This document shows, one piece after another, positions 39,788 through 50,958 of a DNA stretch of 57,178 bases. The stretch is from contig JASAOO010003438.1 of assembly GCA_030849075.1 (NCBI GenBank), forward strand, positions 4,700-61,877. Reading direction: 5' to 3'. The position numbers and the translations under genes are program-made. The notes beneath the pieces were generated by a model. The model ran no database searches. It was not told where the DNA came from and saw only the letters and a list, made by a program, of their open reading frames with translations. How positions within the stretch are numbered: the stretch's first letter is position 1; each line of letters opens with the position of its first letter. Origin of the DNA: Zelonia costaricensis (lineage: Eukaryota > Euglenozoa > Kinetoplastea > Trypanosomatida > Trypanosomatidae).

Positions 39788-40480
39788 GGCGGCCCCGTCG
39801 TAAGTGGTGAGCTCGTTTGGAGAAAGCGCGAGCAGAATCAAAAAGCAAAAAAAACCTGAAAAAAGAAGGTCGAACTTACTTCTTTGCGTCAAAGCTATGG
39901 GTCACCACCTTGTTAGTTTTTGTTTTTGTTTCCTTTTCTCCATCTTTTCACTGGACAAAAGCTGGCAGTAGAGCGGCAGGGCTGTCTTTCATGAGCCTCC
40001 GCGCCGCCGCACCATCAGAAACACTAAGCACAACACACCACACATGAACGCAAGCATTCCGCTGTACAGAAGTCCGCCTACCTCGGCAGAGGTGCCCGCC
40101 CGATGCGGGTCGAGGGAGAGTGGGGGTGGGGTGGGGATCATGGCGATGCTCCGTAGGCCTCTGCATTCCCTGCCGCCCTTGCTCGTGCAAGCAAGGGCGG
40201 GGCGAATGCGCCTGTCTAACACACCACGCAGAGCCCCAGGAGGGACGAGAGTGGGTGCACCCTACACACACCCGAACGTGCATCGCGAAGCCCAGCGCCC
40301 TCGTCGTCTCTGCCCGTGCCCCCTTTCGACACAAACGGACTGTGCACCTCCCCGTGGTTGTCACGACGCGCGTGCGGAAGGCGTGGGCAAGGGTTCTCAC
40401 ACGTCTACGCAGACGCACTGGCACACCCGCGCACCAACTGCTGTACCACACACACAAAAAAACCCCGTGCGAAACGCTTC

Positions 40481-40562
40481 TCTACTTCCTTTCCTCCCTT
40501 CCTTCCTCTCTTCGCTTTCTCGCGCTTTTGTTTTCCCTTTTCATGCGCCGTCACCACGACAG
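40481..40562 (+). promoter_or_regulatory. Spliced-leader acceptor candidate for Alba gene 2
   Basis: A long C/T tract at about 40478-40540 is followed by the first AG at 40561-40562 in the context CACGACAG. The predicted 5' UTR is about 126 nucleotides to the ATG at 40689. Confidence 0.5.
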
Positions 40563-40688
40563 ACCCAACGAAGCTCCCCGCTCCTCCGCTCTCTCTCTCT
40601 CGCCCTCCACTGCCACACGGCGCGTCCCCCACCCCACCCCCGCCGCTCCTCGCCTTTCCCCCCCTTTTCCCCGATCCACTACGTCGAG

Positions 40689-41105
40689 ATGACCGCCGTG
40701 ACGGAAACTCCGATCAACATCGTGCGTGTTGGTCTGCAGAAGACAAACGCCGTGTCGGCGGAGAAGGCGAAGCTCCGGCTGCACGAGGGGGTCGAGGAAC
40801 TGACCATCACCGCGCTGGATCTTGCGATCACGTCTGCGGTAATTGTTGCGCAGATGCTGCGCGACCAGAATCTGGTGAGTATCTCCAGCATTCGCACCCG
40901 CCGCGGTCCGCTCTCTCCGGAGGACAAGAAGAGTCGCGTGTGCGACCAGATCGAGATCAAGGTGATCAAGACACCCGCGTTCGATGAAATCTACGGCGAG
41001 CAGACTCGCGTGCGTGCCGAGCGGCGGGCGGCGCGCGAGGCTGCGGCGGCAGCGGCCGGCGAGGCGGACGCGGGCTCTGAGGCGGAGGACGCCGAGGAGG
41101 CGTAG
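40689..41105 (+). CDS. Alba-domain RNA/DNA-binding protein (second of a tandem pair)
   Basis: 138 residues from the ATG at 40689 (MTAVTETPINIVRVGLQKTN). A single Alba domain of about residues 9-105 contains AKLRLHEGVEELTITALDLA, a SAVIVAQMLRDQ helix, VSISSIRTRRGP and DQIEIKVIKTPAFDEIYGEQ. The C terminus is an Ala/Glu/Arg helix ending in acidic residues, again without RGG repeats. It shares the core pattern with the first Alba protein (HEG, TISALD/TITALD, IR-TR, AFDEIY/DFDAIYE) but is clearly diverged, so the duplication is old. The two probably work as a heterodimer, as Alba proteins do in other systems (inference). The DNA- and RNA-binding role follows the family. Confidence 0.92.
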   Translation: MTAVTETPINIVRVGLQKTNAVSAEKAKLRLHEGVEELTITALDLAITSAVIVAQMLRDQNLVSISSIRTRRGPLSPEDKKSRVCDQIEIKVIKTPAFDEIYGEQTRVRAERRAAREAAAAAAGEADAGSEAEDAEEA

Positions 41106-41348
41106 TACGGCGCGCCAGTGAAGGGATTTGTGGTAAAACGTTCTCGTTTCTCTTCTTTCTTTCCCTGTGCTCTCTCCTCGTCTCTTGCCGACTTGCTCTG
41201 TGCGACCCGGTACGTGTCTTCTCTCCCATTGGGGCTCCTGCGAGCGCGCCGAGGGGGGAGGGGGGACGGGCAGAAAACTAAAAAACCCCCGGAGTTTTTT
41301 GCCTAACCTCCCCTTCCTTTTCCCCCCGCACGTGTGTGTTCGCTTGGC

Positions 41349-41390
41349 ACGTGTGTGCGTGTGTGTGTGTGTGTGCGTGTGTGTGTGATT
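41349..41390. repeat. (TG)n microsatellite
   Basis: A TG dinucleotide run interrupted by a few GC and AT steps, in the 3' flank of the second Alba gene. Confidence 0.85.
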
Positions 41391-41562
41391 GTCCTCTGAG
41401 GCTGCCTCTCTCTTTCTCCCCCTTTCCTTCCCCCCCTCCCCCCTCCCGCTCCCCCCTCGTTGTTGCCCCCGCCGCGCTTCTCAACCCTCATATTTCCTAT
41501 TCCTTTCTCTCCTCCCGTCCCCATGACACAACAGTTGCCGTGCTCCGAGCGACGCAGTGTCC

Positions 41563-41592
41563 CCTCCCCCTCCTCCTCCTCCTCCTCCTCCT
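41563..41592. repeat. (CCT)n microsatellite
   Basis: About nine consecutive CCT/TCC units within a longer pyrimidine-rich stretch. It may also act as a splice-related polypyrimidine tract. Confidence 0.85.
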
Positions 41593-42462
41593 CCCCGTCT
41601 CTCTCTCTCACTCTCTCCCCCCTTTCCTCCCTTTCTCTTCCTCCTCCGCTCACCGCTGGAGCATCGCGTTGGTTCTGTTCTTGTTTTACGCCTCATTCGG
41701 TGTCACGGAAAAAACAAAAAAAGGCTCTTACGCGGGCGTGCGGTGCTGCCACCGGCCTCCCCATCCCCCCCCTCCGGGCACGCCACCCGCCCGCAGAGAC
41801 GCAAAAAGAATGGGCCACCGATGAGAGCTCGAGACGAAGCACGTCTTCCCTCGAGGGGAAAAAAAAGTTCGCCGCTGTCAGCGACACCGTCAACGAAAGT
41901 TAAATGAAAAAACTCGTTTTTTAGTTTGTTTTTGAATCGGACAAAGAAAAGAAAAGAAAAGAAAAAAAGAGAGTGTCAAGGAGAGAACACGAACGGTGCG
42001 AATGTGTGCGCGGACCTGCAAGACAACTGCATTTGCTTCCCTTTCCGCCCCGCAGACTCGCCCGATCCTGCGTCTTCGCCTGCCCGCTGCCTCCTTAATC
42101 CGTCCCAACGAGCGCCACACGCGGAGGGGCAGAGGAGTCGCGATGCGCAGATGAGGATGTCGGAGACGTGTGTGTGTGTGTCTGTGTGTGGCTGACGACT
42201 CACACCCTGACCTCTTCTGTCGGGCCTTGGCACGCTGGTGACGACCACACGTCGAGGTGTGCACGTCGCACGTGGCTCCCCTTCTCTACCTCCCGCCCAC
42301 GGCGCCTGCACGCTGCTGCTGCTGCGGTGATAGAAACGCACAGAAAACGCTCCAGCCGCCCTCTGACTCGTCAGCGCTCCATGCACCGTGATGGTGGTGG
42401 TGATGACGGGGGGGGGGCGGGCAGCGGCACGGTGGCGCAGTGCGCTGTGCTTCTCAATTTGT

Positions 42463-42602
42463 CCTTGTCACCTCCACTCCTCTCTTCTTTCCCTCCTCCC
42501 TCACTCTCGGCTGCTCGGCTGCCGGCGTGCGCGTGTGCGTGTGTGTTTGCAATTGGCGTGGCGGCCGCGATGTGTCGTGATGGCGCTGCGCACCTCATGC
42601 AG
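42463..42602 (+). promoter_or_regulatory. Splice acceptor that fixes the Fused-kinase start
   Basis: A C/T tract at about 42462-42515 is followed by a stretch with no AG until CATGCAG, AG at 42601-42602. The next in-frame ATG is at 42624, giving a 5' UTR of only about 21 nucleotides. The ATGs upstream of the acceptor would be removed, which agrees with the kinase-domain boundary. Confidence 0.5.
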
Positions 42603-42623
42603 TGCACTTTTCCCGTCATCGCG

Positions 42624-45600
42624 ATGGAGGCGTATCAGATCATTGAGTCCATTGGGGAGGGCTCCTTCGGCAAGGTGTACAAGGCCCGCATCAAGGGCAC
42701 GGGCCAGATTGTCGCCATGAAGTTCATCGTAAAGAAGGGCAAGAACGAGAAGGAGCTCAAGAACCTGCGGAGCGAGATTGAAATTCTCACCAAGTTGAAC
42801 CACCCGCACATCATCATGCTGTTCGACTCGTTCGAGACAGAGTCGGACTTCGTGGTGGTAATGGAGTACGCCCAGGGCGAGCTGTACGACATCCTCGAGG
42901 ACGACAAGCAGCTGCCCGCGAAGGAGGTGCAGAAGATCGCAAAGCAGCTTATCCAGGCCCTGCACTACCTGCACTCCAACCGCATCATTCACCGCGACAT
43001 GAAGCCGCAGAACATCCTGATCGGCCAGAACGGCGCTGTCAAGCTCGCCGATTTCGGTTTCGCCCGGTCGATGAGCTACAACACCATCGTGCTCACCAGC
43101 ATCAAGGGCACCCCGCTCTACATGGCCCCCGAGCTCGTGCAGGAACGGGCCTACGACAACCGCGTAGACTTGTGGTCGCTCGGCTGCATCTTGTACGAGC
43201 TGTACTACGGCAAACCGCCCTTTTACACGAACAACCTCTTTGCCCTCATCAAGAAGATCGTGTGCGAGCCGATCAAGTTCGATGTCAAGGCGGAGGACCC
43301 AATTACACCGGAGTTCAAGAACTTTCTCAGCGGTCTGCTGGCCAAGTCGGCCTCTTCGCGCCTCAATTGGCCGGAGCTGCTCAACCACCCGTTTGTGCAG
43401 CTGACCAAGAGCGACGCGTCGTGGCAGGACGCCGTTGAGCAGCACGACACGAAGATGAAGGCCCGCATGGACCGCCTTGGCTGCCTGCGCTTGCACGGTA
43501 GTACAGGCCGCGCCGCGCCCAAGCGACTCTCCGTGCAGAGCAACGATGTCATGAACGCCAAGACGGCGCAGACACTCACGACGGGCCGCGAGTCAGAGGT
43601 GGGCGCGGCGCTGGCGCAACTCGTGCGCACGGCGAAGGCGTCGAACGGGGACGTTACCAAGTGCGCCGTTCTGCTCGCCGTTTTCGACTCGGGCGTGCTG
43701 GAGGCGTCGCTGCGGCTGTTGGGCGAGCAGCAGCCCATCAAGCTCGTCACCCAGGCACTGCAGTTTCTCGAGGCGCTCGTGTTTCCCGAGAACGGGGATG
43801 TGCTTGCCTTTCCGTCGCAGCGGCCGCGGCGCGATGGGGTGGCGGTGCTGGAGGCGCGGCAGTCGCACCAGCAAGAGGACCTGTTCATTCGCCAGCAGGT
43901 GGCGCTGACGCTCATGAAGAAGCCGCACACGGCGCTTGACTTCATTGTTGGCGAGATTAGCAGCAACGCCCACGGACTGGCCGAGACGTGCGTGCGCGTC
44001 ATGTTCCAGTGCTTCCGGTGGGAGAACAGCTTCGGTCCAATGGTGACACAGCTGCGCGCGTTCCCGGAGATGTGGACGGCGATCCTCACCTCGGTCGACC
44101 ACGACAGCGTGTCGAGTGGGAAGACGTCGTACGCGTACGCGGCCGTCGTGTTCCACACCGTGTCGATTGTGATCCCGCACATCAAGCTCGCCTCCCCGCA
44201 ACGCATCAACCGCGAAAAGGTGCTGATGCTCGTGACGCAGGCGCTCTCGGCGGTGTGCTACTACGAGTCCAGCACCGTTGACGCGCACCGTGACAAGAAG
44301 CCGCCGCTGGCGTACGCGGCCGCGGCGGCCCTTCTCATTGCGTTTGCGCACCGCGAGCTCAAGGACATCGTGTCCTTCAAGGTGAACGACGCGCTGCTGG
44401 ACGGCATCTACTCCATCGTAGACACCGTCACCAGCGCCGCAAGCCGCCCGGTTACGCCGCGAGCGTTGGGCAGCAGCTACGGCTACGCCGACTACGGCCT
44501 GCTGGACGGCGTCGCGCACATGCTCTCCCTCATCTTCTCGGACCCCGAGTCGCTTGTATACGCGAAGGTGCCGAGCAGGTCGGAGCACCGGTTTCTCGAG
44601 GGCGACACGAAGAGCCTCGCGCAGCTTGTCATGACGCTGCTGCGGGACAGCGACACCAAGATGGAGCTCTCCCCCAACGGGGTGCAGACCCTCCTCCGCG
44701 CCGCCCAGCAGATCTTCCAGCAGCAGAAGGAGCAGGTGATGTCGATGAGCCTGCTCATGGAGCCGATCGCGCCGTACGCGGGCGAGTCGGGCAGCACGTA
44801 CTGGCTCTCTGTCGTGTGCCGCACCCTCAAGACGGAGTACTTCCAGCAGCTCTTCTACTGGCCTGCCTGCCGCGGCGGCGGCGCGACCGGCGTCAGCGCG
44901 CACGTGACGATCGTGTCGCAGATCTTGTCGGACTCGCTGCGCCCCATCAGCTCGTCGAACCCCACCGCGGCGGACGAGAAGCTGCTGGCCGAGGTGAACC
45001 GGCTGCTGTACAAGGAGCGGGTGATGGGGCTGCTCGTGCATGCCATGGACTACTCCGAGGGCGTCTTTCTCGGCAGCCCCTTTGCGATCATTGCGAAGCT
45101 GTGCGCCAGCTCAGGCGAGTCCATCAAGGCGTTCGTGGAGTGCGGCGGGGTGGAGCCGGAGCGCATCCGCCGCGTGCTCGACCCCACCAAGGCCGGCACG
45201 GGGCTCATGTCGGACGGGCTCGTCGTGCTGTCGCAGCTGGCGCGAGCCTCGGCGGAGTTCTACGAGCCGATCCACAAGGCGAACCTGTACGACTGCATGG
45301 CCGCGCTGCTGCAGCACAGCGAGAAGGATCTGCGCGGCAAGACGTGCACCCTGATTGGAAATCTCTGCAAGCACTCAGACTTCTTCTTCGAGCCGCTCGA
45401 GAAGCACCACATTATGGAGGCGCTTGTGAAGTGCTGCGGCGACAGCGACGCGCAGACGCAGAAGTTGGCGGCCTTCGCGATCGGCAACGCCGCCTTCCAC
45501 AGTGACTACCTGTACGGCCGGCTCTGCCCCGCCATCCCCGCCCTCGTCGGCCTGCTCTCCTGCGGCGACGCGAAGACGCGGCAGAACGCGGCCGGTGCCC

Positions 45601-45881
45601 TCAGCAACTTCGTACGTAACAGCGACCAGCTCGTGAGTGCCCTGGCCCGCTCCAGCGTCGTCGAGTCGCTGCTGAAGATGCTCCGCGACGACGACGCCTT
45701 GTCGTCCAAGAAGGTGGCTGTGCTCACGATCAACTCGTTCTGCACGTATGAGGTGTTCCGCACGCACTTTGTGAACTTGAACCTGCGCGACGACATCCGC
45801 GCCCTGCAGCAGGACACGGCGGCGCGAGCGGACCCATCGATCCAGAAGTACGTGGGCAAGCTGCTGGACCGGCTCGGCTGA
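42624..45881 (+). CDS. Fused/STK36-type serine/threonine kinase with armadillo-like C terminus
   Basis: 1085 residues from the ATG at 42624 ([20 protein letters not shown]). Kinase domain, residues 4-258: glycine loop GEGSFG (11-16), Lys33 in [12 protein letters not shown] (123-130, catalytic Asp125), DFG (143-145), [10 protein letters not shown] and [12 protein letters not shown]. All catalytic residues are present and the sequence follows the Fused family closely ([24 protein letters not shown]). Residues 380-1085 are helical repeats, clearest at the C terminus ([48 protein letters not shown]), as in STK36. In protists and vertebrates Fused orthologues support cilium and central-pair assembly, with no need for Hedgehog. 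A flagellar role is therefore inferred, and the next gene encodes an axonemal radial spoke protein. Confidence 0.9.
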   Translation: MEAYQIIESIGEGSFGKVYKARIKGTGQIVAMKFIVKKGKNEKELKNLRSEIEILTKLNHPHIIMLFDSFETESDFVVVMEYAQGELYDILEDDKQLPAKEVQKIAKQLIQALHYLHSNRIIHRDMKPQNILIGQNGAVKLADFGFARSMSYNTIVLTSIKGTPLYMAPELVQERAYDNRVDLWSLGCILYELYYGKPPFYTNNLFALIKKIVCEPIKFDVKAEDPITPEFKNFLSGLLAKSASSRLNWPELLNHPFVQLTKSDASWQDAVEQHDTKMKARMDRLGCLRLHGSTGRAAPKRLSVQSNDVMNAKTAQTLTTGRESEVGAALAQLVRTAKASNGDVTKCAVLLAVFDSGVLEASLRLLGEQQPIKLVTQALQFLEALVFPENGDVLAFPSQRPRRDGVAVLEARQSHQQEDLFIRQQVALTLMKKPHTALDFIVGEISSNAHGLAETCVRVMFQCFRWENSFGPMVTQLRAFPEMWTAILTSVDHDSVSSGKTSYAYAAVVFHTVSIVIPHIKLASPQRINREKVLMLVTQALSAVCYYESSTVDAHRDKKPPLAYAAAAALLIAFAHRELKDIVSFKVNDALLDGIYSIVDTVTSAASRPVTPRALGSSYGYADYGLLDGVAHMLSLIFSDPESLVYAKVPSRSEHRFLEGDTKSLAQLVMTLLRDSDTKMELSPNGVQTLLRAAQQIFQQQKEQVMSMSLLMEPIAPYAGESGSTYWLSVVCRTLKTEYFQQLFYWPACRGGGATGVSAHVTIVSQILSDSLRPISSSNPTAADEKLLAEVNRLLYKERVMGLLVHAMDYSEGVFLGSPFAIIAKLCASSGESIKAFVECGGVEPERIRRVLDPTKAGTGLMSDGLVVLSQLARASAEFYEPIHKANLYDCMAALLQHSEKDLRGKTCTLIGNLCKHSDFFFEPLEKHHIMEALVKCCGDSDAQTQKLAAFAIGNAAFHSDYLYGRLCPAIPALVGLLSCGDAKTRQNAAGALSNFVRNSDQLVSALARSSVVESLLKMLRDDDALSSKKVAVLTINSFCTYEVFRTHFVNLNLRDDIRALQQDTAARADPSIQKYVGKLLDRLG

Positions 45882-46836
45882 CACCAGCCTGCACGCGTAC
45901 CTGTCTTCTCCCTTGTTGACCCCCCCCCCCCTCCCCTCACCGTCCCCACAAAAAACAAGCGTTCTCTTCAATGCTGCCAAACGCGACTTTGTGCGAAGCT
46001 GCTGCGGAGGGCCACGTGGCAGGAGAGGGCAGGGGGGGGTGGGGGCGCGCGACGGAGAGAGGGAGAGGAGGGGGTGGAGTGGGACTGCTTTGTGCGTGTC
46101 GGTGTGCTGGTCGGCCCCCTCTTTCCAGTCCTCCCTCGCCGTACCACCTTCCCGCCCCACCCCCACCCTCCTCCCCCCCCGCTCTCGCGTGTCCTTTCAT
46201 TGCCGGCGTGCTACCTTTACGGAGTGTTCTGTGCCGCAGGTCGTTTGCGTTGGCGCTCGACCTCGCTGCCCCCCCCATCATCGTCATTGCGTCAGTTGTT
46301 TGTTTTCTTTTTCCTCTCACCTGTTTCTTGCTGTGGCTGTTCGCTGTGCCTTATGTCCTGATGCGAGTTACCCCTTCTTTATCTTCTTCCTCTCCTGCCC
46401 TTCACGATTGTGCTTGTCTTGATGTGCTAGGGTGCGGGCATTCGCGCCTGCTGGCGATGCGCCTTGACACCCTCTTCTTCGCGTGTGTCTCGCCGTCGTG
46501 GGCGATGGAGCGCAGTGGCGTGCCGCCAGTGTGTGGGGCTGGACGGGAGTCGAGATGAAGACGGAGGAGGAGAGGGAGGGTGTTGATCAACAGCACGCAG
46601 TTCGCGTGGACCCGTGTGCCATGGACATGCCAGCTTCGGTTGTGCAGCGTGTCCCCTGGCTGTGGAATCCCCCTCCCTCTTTTGCGCTCTCCTGCCCCCT
46701 TCAAGGCACCTTCAACCACGTAGCCGCTTCCCGTGCGCTGTGCCATTTTATGTGTGCCGAACTGCTTCCTTGTTTGGTCGCTGCGAGCGACCGTTGTTGC
46801 GGTCTTGGCCGACGACTCTCGCCAAGGCCTGACTGC

Positions 46837-46864
46837 GTGTGCGTGTGCGTGTGTGTGTGTGTGT
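46837..46864. repeat. (TG)n microsatellite
   Basis: A TG/CG dinucleotide run in the spacer between the kinase and the radial spoke genes. Confidence 0.85.
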
Positions 46865-47738
46865 CACGAGGGCGGCCGAGTGATGACACGGTAGACGGAG
46901 GGAGGGGAGGATCGGGATGAGGGGAGCATCCCGCAATTGACAGTTGATCCAGCGAGGGGGAGGCGGTTTCTGTGCACAGCGTCCGTCGCCTCGCACCCCC
47001 TCCTCTATCTCTCTCTCCCCTCTCCCGCGTCGCTCTTCTCTTCCGAGTGTCATGCGCCACTTCATCTGGCGTGTTGATGTGTACGTTGTTGAACACCTTC
47101 GCTTTTGACGCTCTTCTCCTCCTTTCTCCCCGCTTTTTCTCTCTCCTTCTCACGCTGACGCTCCTCGTGGGCCTCCTTGCTCTTTCCCGTTCTCCGCGGT
47201 GTAGCGCCGTGTGTGCATGTCGGTGAGGGAGCCCTCGCCCCCCCCCCCTCGCACTGCACATTTCTGCCACCTCCTCTGACGCGGCATGTGTCCATCTCAC
47301 TGGGCACACATACACACACTCACCAGAGTGTCTGTCTGTCCCCCCCCCCAACCCTGCCTTCCCGCTCTCCCACCGTTGCAGAGCAGCTCTGCGTGTCGAC
47401 ACGAGACACCGACTGTGACAGAAGAAAACTGTAGGCGTACGCGGATACACCCGTCTTGATTGGCTCTCCCCCAAAGAAGACAAAAAAGCGGAAAAGAAAG
47501 AACGGAGTTCATCGTGTGCCCACTGACCAAATGAGCTGTAGCGAGGAGCGTTGTGCTCGATGTGGAATCCGGCGCGCCTTTCCCCCGCCGCGCCGCCGCC
47601 GTCGTCACTTGGCGTACGCATGCACGCTCGCATCGCCACACAAACACACACACACACACCCACGCAGAGGAAGTGAGTTATGCCGGTGTGCGACTCTGCC
47701 GGCTGCCGCCTCATGATCAACACTCGCTACGTCAGTGC

Positions 47739-47831
47739 ACTTCTCCACCATTTCCTCCACCTCCTCTATTCCATCGTCTCGATATCGCGTCTCTATGGCG
47801 CTCTCTGGACGCACGTGGCGCCCGCACAAAG
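47739..47831 (+). promoter_or_regulatory. Candidate spliced-leader acceptor for the radial spoke gene
   Basis: A C/T tract at about 47740-47780 is followed by the first AG at 47830-47831, giving a 5' UTR of about 75 nucleotides to the ATG at 47907. Other AGs follow shortly after, so the exact site is uncertain. Confidence 0.35.
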
Positions 47832-47906
47832 CCCAACTCTGTCCGCCGCAGATTCTTATCCTGCGCGCTTCGCAGCTCTGACCGGCACTCTTCTCGCAAC
47901 GTAGCC

Positions 47907-49712
47907 ATGACCTCGACTGCGCCGTCCGCGGCGGACCTGGAGGCGCAGTTCGCCAACGCCAAGGCGTACCTCATGCAGGCAGACAAGGATGGCATCAGCG
48001 CCTACGATCAGCTCACGCGGCTCATGGAGTTGCTGCTGGACGAGAATCCCAACAATGTTGCCGGCGACCCCACCAAGCTGCATGAGATCTTGAGCTTCAT
48101 CCAGACCCACAGCTTTGCCTGCGGGGAGAGCACCGCGGCGTGCTACGAGGCATCGCCCATGCCCGCGGAGGAGCTGCAGCGCTTCGAGGACAACAAAAAG
48201 CTCTTCGACCGCCCCGCGCCGGAGGTGCGCACGGTGGTGGAGCAGCCGGACCCGTACACGACCATCACGACCACCACGGTCGTGCCGCTCAAGGCGCCGG
48301 CCTTTGAGTCGGTGGCGGCGCAGAACAAGTACTGGGGCGCCGCCGGGTGCGGGCTGGCGGACGAGGAGGCGTTTCTGCTGGACCGCTCCATCACCAACCT
48401 CGCCATGGAGAAGAAGCTGCAGGACATCAAGTTCTTTGGCAAGATCTTCGGTACGCAGGGCGACTACCTCGTGCTGCGCACGCGGCGGTACGTGGAGCCG
48501 GGTGAGACGGTTCTGGTTGAAGTGAACACGATGGGCAAGCCCCCGCGCAAGAAGGGCGCGGTGCCGGTGCAGCCGGAGCCGGGCTACGTCGGCGTGAACC
48601 GCTACACCTTTTGGGTTACCGCGTCCCCCTCCGACGCGTGGACGAAGCTGCCCGACGTGACGCCGCAGCAGATCAACGCCGCGCGCGAGACGAAGCGCTT
48701 CTTCACCGGCAACCTAGCTGCGCCGGTGGCGGCGGCGTTCCCGTGGGCTGAGGCGGCGTATCTGCGCGCCCAACTCGCCCGCATCACGAGTGGCGCCACG
48801 ATTGCGCCGCAGGGGGCGCTGGAGGAGCCGGAGCCGGAGCCGGAGAGCGAGGAGGAGGAGGAGGAGCTTGACGAGGACGGCGCCGCGCCGCGCAAGCCGA
48901 AGGAGGCCAAGTACAGGATGCTCGCCGTCCCGGCCGCCGGCTACGGCGACGAGGAGGTGGACGTGGCGCAGCTCACGGCGGACCGCTGGGTGCACGCGGA
49001 GGGGTACATCTACCAGAACGGCCGCCAGACGAAGGTGCCGGAGAAGCCGGAGCCGGAGGAGGGGGCGGAGGAGGAGGAGCCGGAGGCGGAGGAGGTGCCG
49101 GAGCCGGAGGAGGAGGGCGCGGAGGGCGACGCGGAGGCGGAGGAGGAGGAGCCCGAGGAGGAGGAGGAGGTGGAGCTCTTCGCGCCCGTTCAAGCTGATC
49201 ACCTCTACGGCGTCGTCGACGTCCCGCAGCCGCCGCCCGTCCCAGAGGATGACGAGGAGCAGGAGGAGGAGGAGGAGCCGGAGGGCGCCGACGGCGGCGA
49301 ACCCGCGGAGCCGGACAACGCGCCGCTGAAGCCCGTGCGCGACGAGGACGTCCCAGACGACGACCCGACGAAGCTGAAGATCAGCTGCTGGACGATGCGA
49401 GTGGCGAGCGACGTGAGCAAGGCGCACCGCGTCGCGGTCGTGCAGTCCCTGCGCTGGCCCGGCGCCACGGCGTACGCGGCGGAGGGCGGCAAGCGGTGGG
49501 GCTGCGTCTACTTCGGAAACGGGCTCAAGCGGACTGACGCCGCCTTCACGCCGGCGCCGGCACCGGCGGTGCAGTCGGAGTGCCTCGACCTGACCGAGGT
49601 CGCCGACCCGACCGCGACGGTTGAGAAGCTGGTGCGTCGCGGGGAGGAGGTGCCGGAGGCGGACAGCGAGGCGGAGCCGGAGGAGGAGCTGGAGGAGGAG
49701 GAGGACAGCTAA
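47907..49712 (+). CDS. Radial spoke head protein 4/6 (RSPH4A/RSPH6A family)
   Basis: 601 residues from the ATG at 47907 (MTSTAPSAADLEAQFANAKA). The radial-spoke pattern runs through the whole protein: an N-terminal helical block (AYDQLTRLMELLLDENPNN), the core WGAAGCGLADEEAFLLDRSI with KKLQDIKFFGKIFG and YLVLR, then GVNRYTFWVT, WTKLPDVTPQQI and a C-terminal DRWVHAEGYIYQNGR. After it comes MRVASDVSKAHRVAVVQSLRWPGA and a WGCVYFGNGLK motif close to the family end. Three Glu/Pro runs (about 48820-48875, 49045-49175, 49240-49295) make it very acidic. RSP4/6 forms the spoke head facing the central pair and controls flagellar bending. It lies directly downstream of the Fused-type kinase, also expected in the axoneme. 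Confidence 0.93.
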   Translation: MTSTAPSAADLEAQFANAKAYLMQADKDGISAYDQLTRLMELLLDENPNNVAGDPTKLHEILSFIQTHSFACGESTAACYEASPMPAEELQRFEDNKKLFDRPAPEVRTVVEQPDPYTTITTTTVVPLKAPAFESVAAQNKYWGAAGCGLADEEAFLLDRSITNLAMEKKLQDIKFFGKIFGTQGDYLVLRTRRYVEPGETVLVEVNTMGKPPRKKGAVPVQPEPGYVGVNRYTFWVTASPSDAWTKLPDVTPQQINAARETKRFFTGNLAAPVAAAFPWAEAAYLRAQLARITSGATIAPQGALEEPEPEPESEEEEEELDEDGAAPRKPKEAKYRMLAVPAAGYGDEEVDVAQLTADRWVHAEGYIYQNGRQTKVPEKPEPEEGAEEEEPEAEEVPEPEEEGAEGDAEAEEEEPEEEEEVELFAPVQADHLYGVVDVPQPPPVPEDDEEQEEEEEPEGADGGEPAEPDNAPLKPVRDEDVPDDDPTKLKISCWTMRVASDVSKAHRVAVVQSLRWPGATAYAAEGGKRWGCVYFGNGLKRTDAAFTPAPAPAVQSECLDLTEVADPTATVEKLVRRGEEVPEADSEAEPEEELEEEEDS

Positions 49713-50958
49713 GAGCGCGCCGCCGCCCCCCGTGCTACCGCCCCCGCCGCTGCTAGCGCGGATGTGTCCCCCTCCTTCCCCTGGCCCTTGGGTACCTGTC
49801 AGTTGTTTCTCGGGTGCAGGTTTACTTTTCGCCGCTGCTTCGTTGTACTCCTTGGTGCGCATGTGTGTGTGTGTGTAAGTGTCTTCTTTTCCCGCTTGAT
49901 GTTGTGTGTTCGATTGAACGATGTACCAGTAGTGGTGCACACCACGGGGGCGGTGGCCGACGGGCGTGTTGGTGAGAGTGAGGGAGGGGAGAGAGGGGGG
50001 AGGTAAGGAGGACGGCGGCGTCCTTGCGGACAGGGAGGGGTGCGTGTGTGTGTGTGTGTGTGTGTGTTTGTTTGTGTGCTGCACCTGGCCGTGGGCCTCC
50101 GCAGCGATGCACGCGAGCACGCACTCGACTTCCACCGTCCCCCCCCCCCCCCCGCGCGTGTCTTTCCCTCGCCGCGTCGCGCCTCCCCGCGTCGGGTGCA
50201 TTTGCATGTATGCCCAGCCAGAGGAGGGAGAGGTGGGGGCTACCCCCCCCCCCCTCTTCCCTCAGAGAAACACACAAGAGCAACTCAGTGAGAAGCGGGG
50301 AACGCTGTAGTGGTGGTGGTGGCCCGCACCACGCACGCCCCCCTCCGCCGCACAACGCCAACCGCACCGGCTGCGATATGAGCGAGGGGGGGGGCGCGGG
50401 GCAACAAGGGAGGAGGTGGAGGCAGAAGCGCTTTTATTTCCATGGGTGCTGCTCGCTGCGCCCCTGTCCCCGCCGCCCGCCGCCCGCCGCCCGCCCTCTC
50501 TCCCTCTCTGCGCAGTCGCCGTGGACCTGGCATGCTCACTACCTGCACCACTGCGACTGACGTGCTCGTCCCCGCAGAAGACGGGAGCGGCTCGACTCTG
50601 CGCTGCGTGCGTCGCCGTGGACGAGTCCGCCCGCCCATCCACCCCGCTCCTCTTCATTCCTCGCCTCGCACCTCTCTCCCCTCTCCGCGCGTTCTGGCCC
50701 CCTCCTTCTCACGCCGGAATGCGAGTTCTGTAAAGCTGGGGCCGTGGCACACATCGACGGATCAGCGGTGCCCCCTCCTGCGCAGCCCACCCACGCCCTC
50801 CCCCCTTTCGAGGCTCTCGCTCGCTTCTCGTGCACGAAGAGCCGCGGCGTGGCGCAGAGTTCACATCGGCACGCTCGCGCGTGTGTGTGTATGTGCGTTT
50901 GCATGCGTTTTCGGGCGCTCTTCTGATTCCCCCCTCTCCCTCTTCCAACAGCAACACC
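49713..50958. other. Intergenic, 1.2 kb
   Basis: No supported gene. It contains (TG)n tracts at 49863-49876 and 50042-50078, poly-C runs at 50140-50154 and 50244-50254, a tandem CCCGCCG repeat at about 50471-50493 and pyrimidine tracts leading to the synthetase gene. A C/T tract ending CAACAG at 50951 is only 7 bases before the ATG and may be one of several acceptors. Confidence 0.5.
50042..50154. repeat. (TG)n tract and poly-C run
   Basis: TG microsatellite at 50042-50078 and poly-C at 50140-50154 in one intergenic region, the same pairing seen at 8581 and 23907. Confidence 0.85.

Larger units (their letters stand above)
38845..40688. other. Intergenic between the two Alba genes, 1.8 kb
   Basis: No supported gene. 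It holds A-rich and C/T-rich stretches (39420-39520), an A run near 39592-39605, TA and TG repeats at 39733-39787, and the acceptor for the second Alba gene. The long spacer is typical of trypanosomatid UTRs. Confidence 0.55.
41106..42623. other. Intergenic, 1.5 kb
   Basis: No supported gene. It contains a (TG)n tract at 41349-41390, very C/T-rich sequence at 41400-41460, a (CCT)n repeat at 41563-41592, an A/G-rich stretch at 41940-41980 and another (TG)n at 42168-42190. The kinase acceptor lies at its right end. Confidence 0.55.
45882..47906. other. Intergenic, 2 kb
   Basis: No supported gene. It is strongly pyrimidine-rich in places (46130-46200, 46990-47045, 47100-47160), with poly-C runs at about 45920-45931, 47239-47248 and 47341-47349 and a (TG)n tract at 46837-46864. 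Long frames here are repetitive Ser/Pro/Leu or Arg sequence. The acceptor for the radial spoke gene is near its right end. Confidence 0.55.

Noticed and set aside
47553..47906. N-terminal extension of the radial spoke protein
   Set aside because: It is low-complexity and TG/CA repeat derived, and the splice tract at 47739-47831 lies within it.
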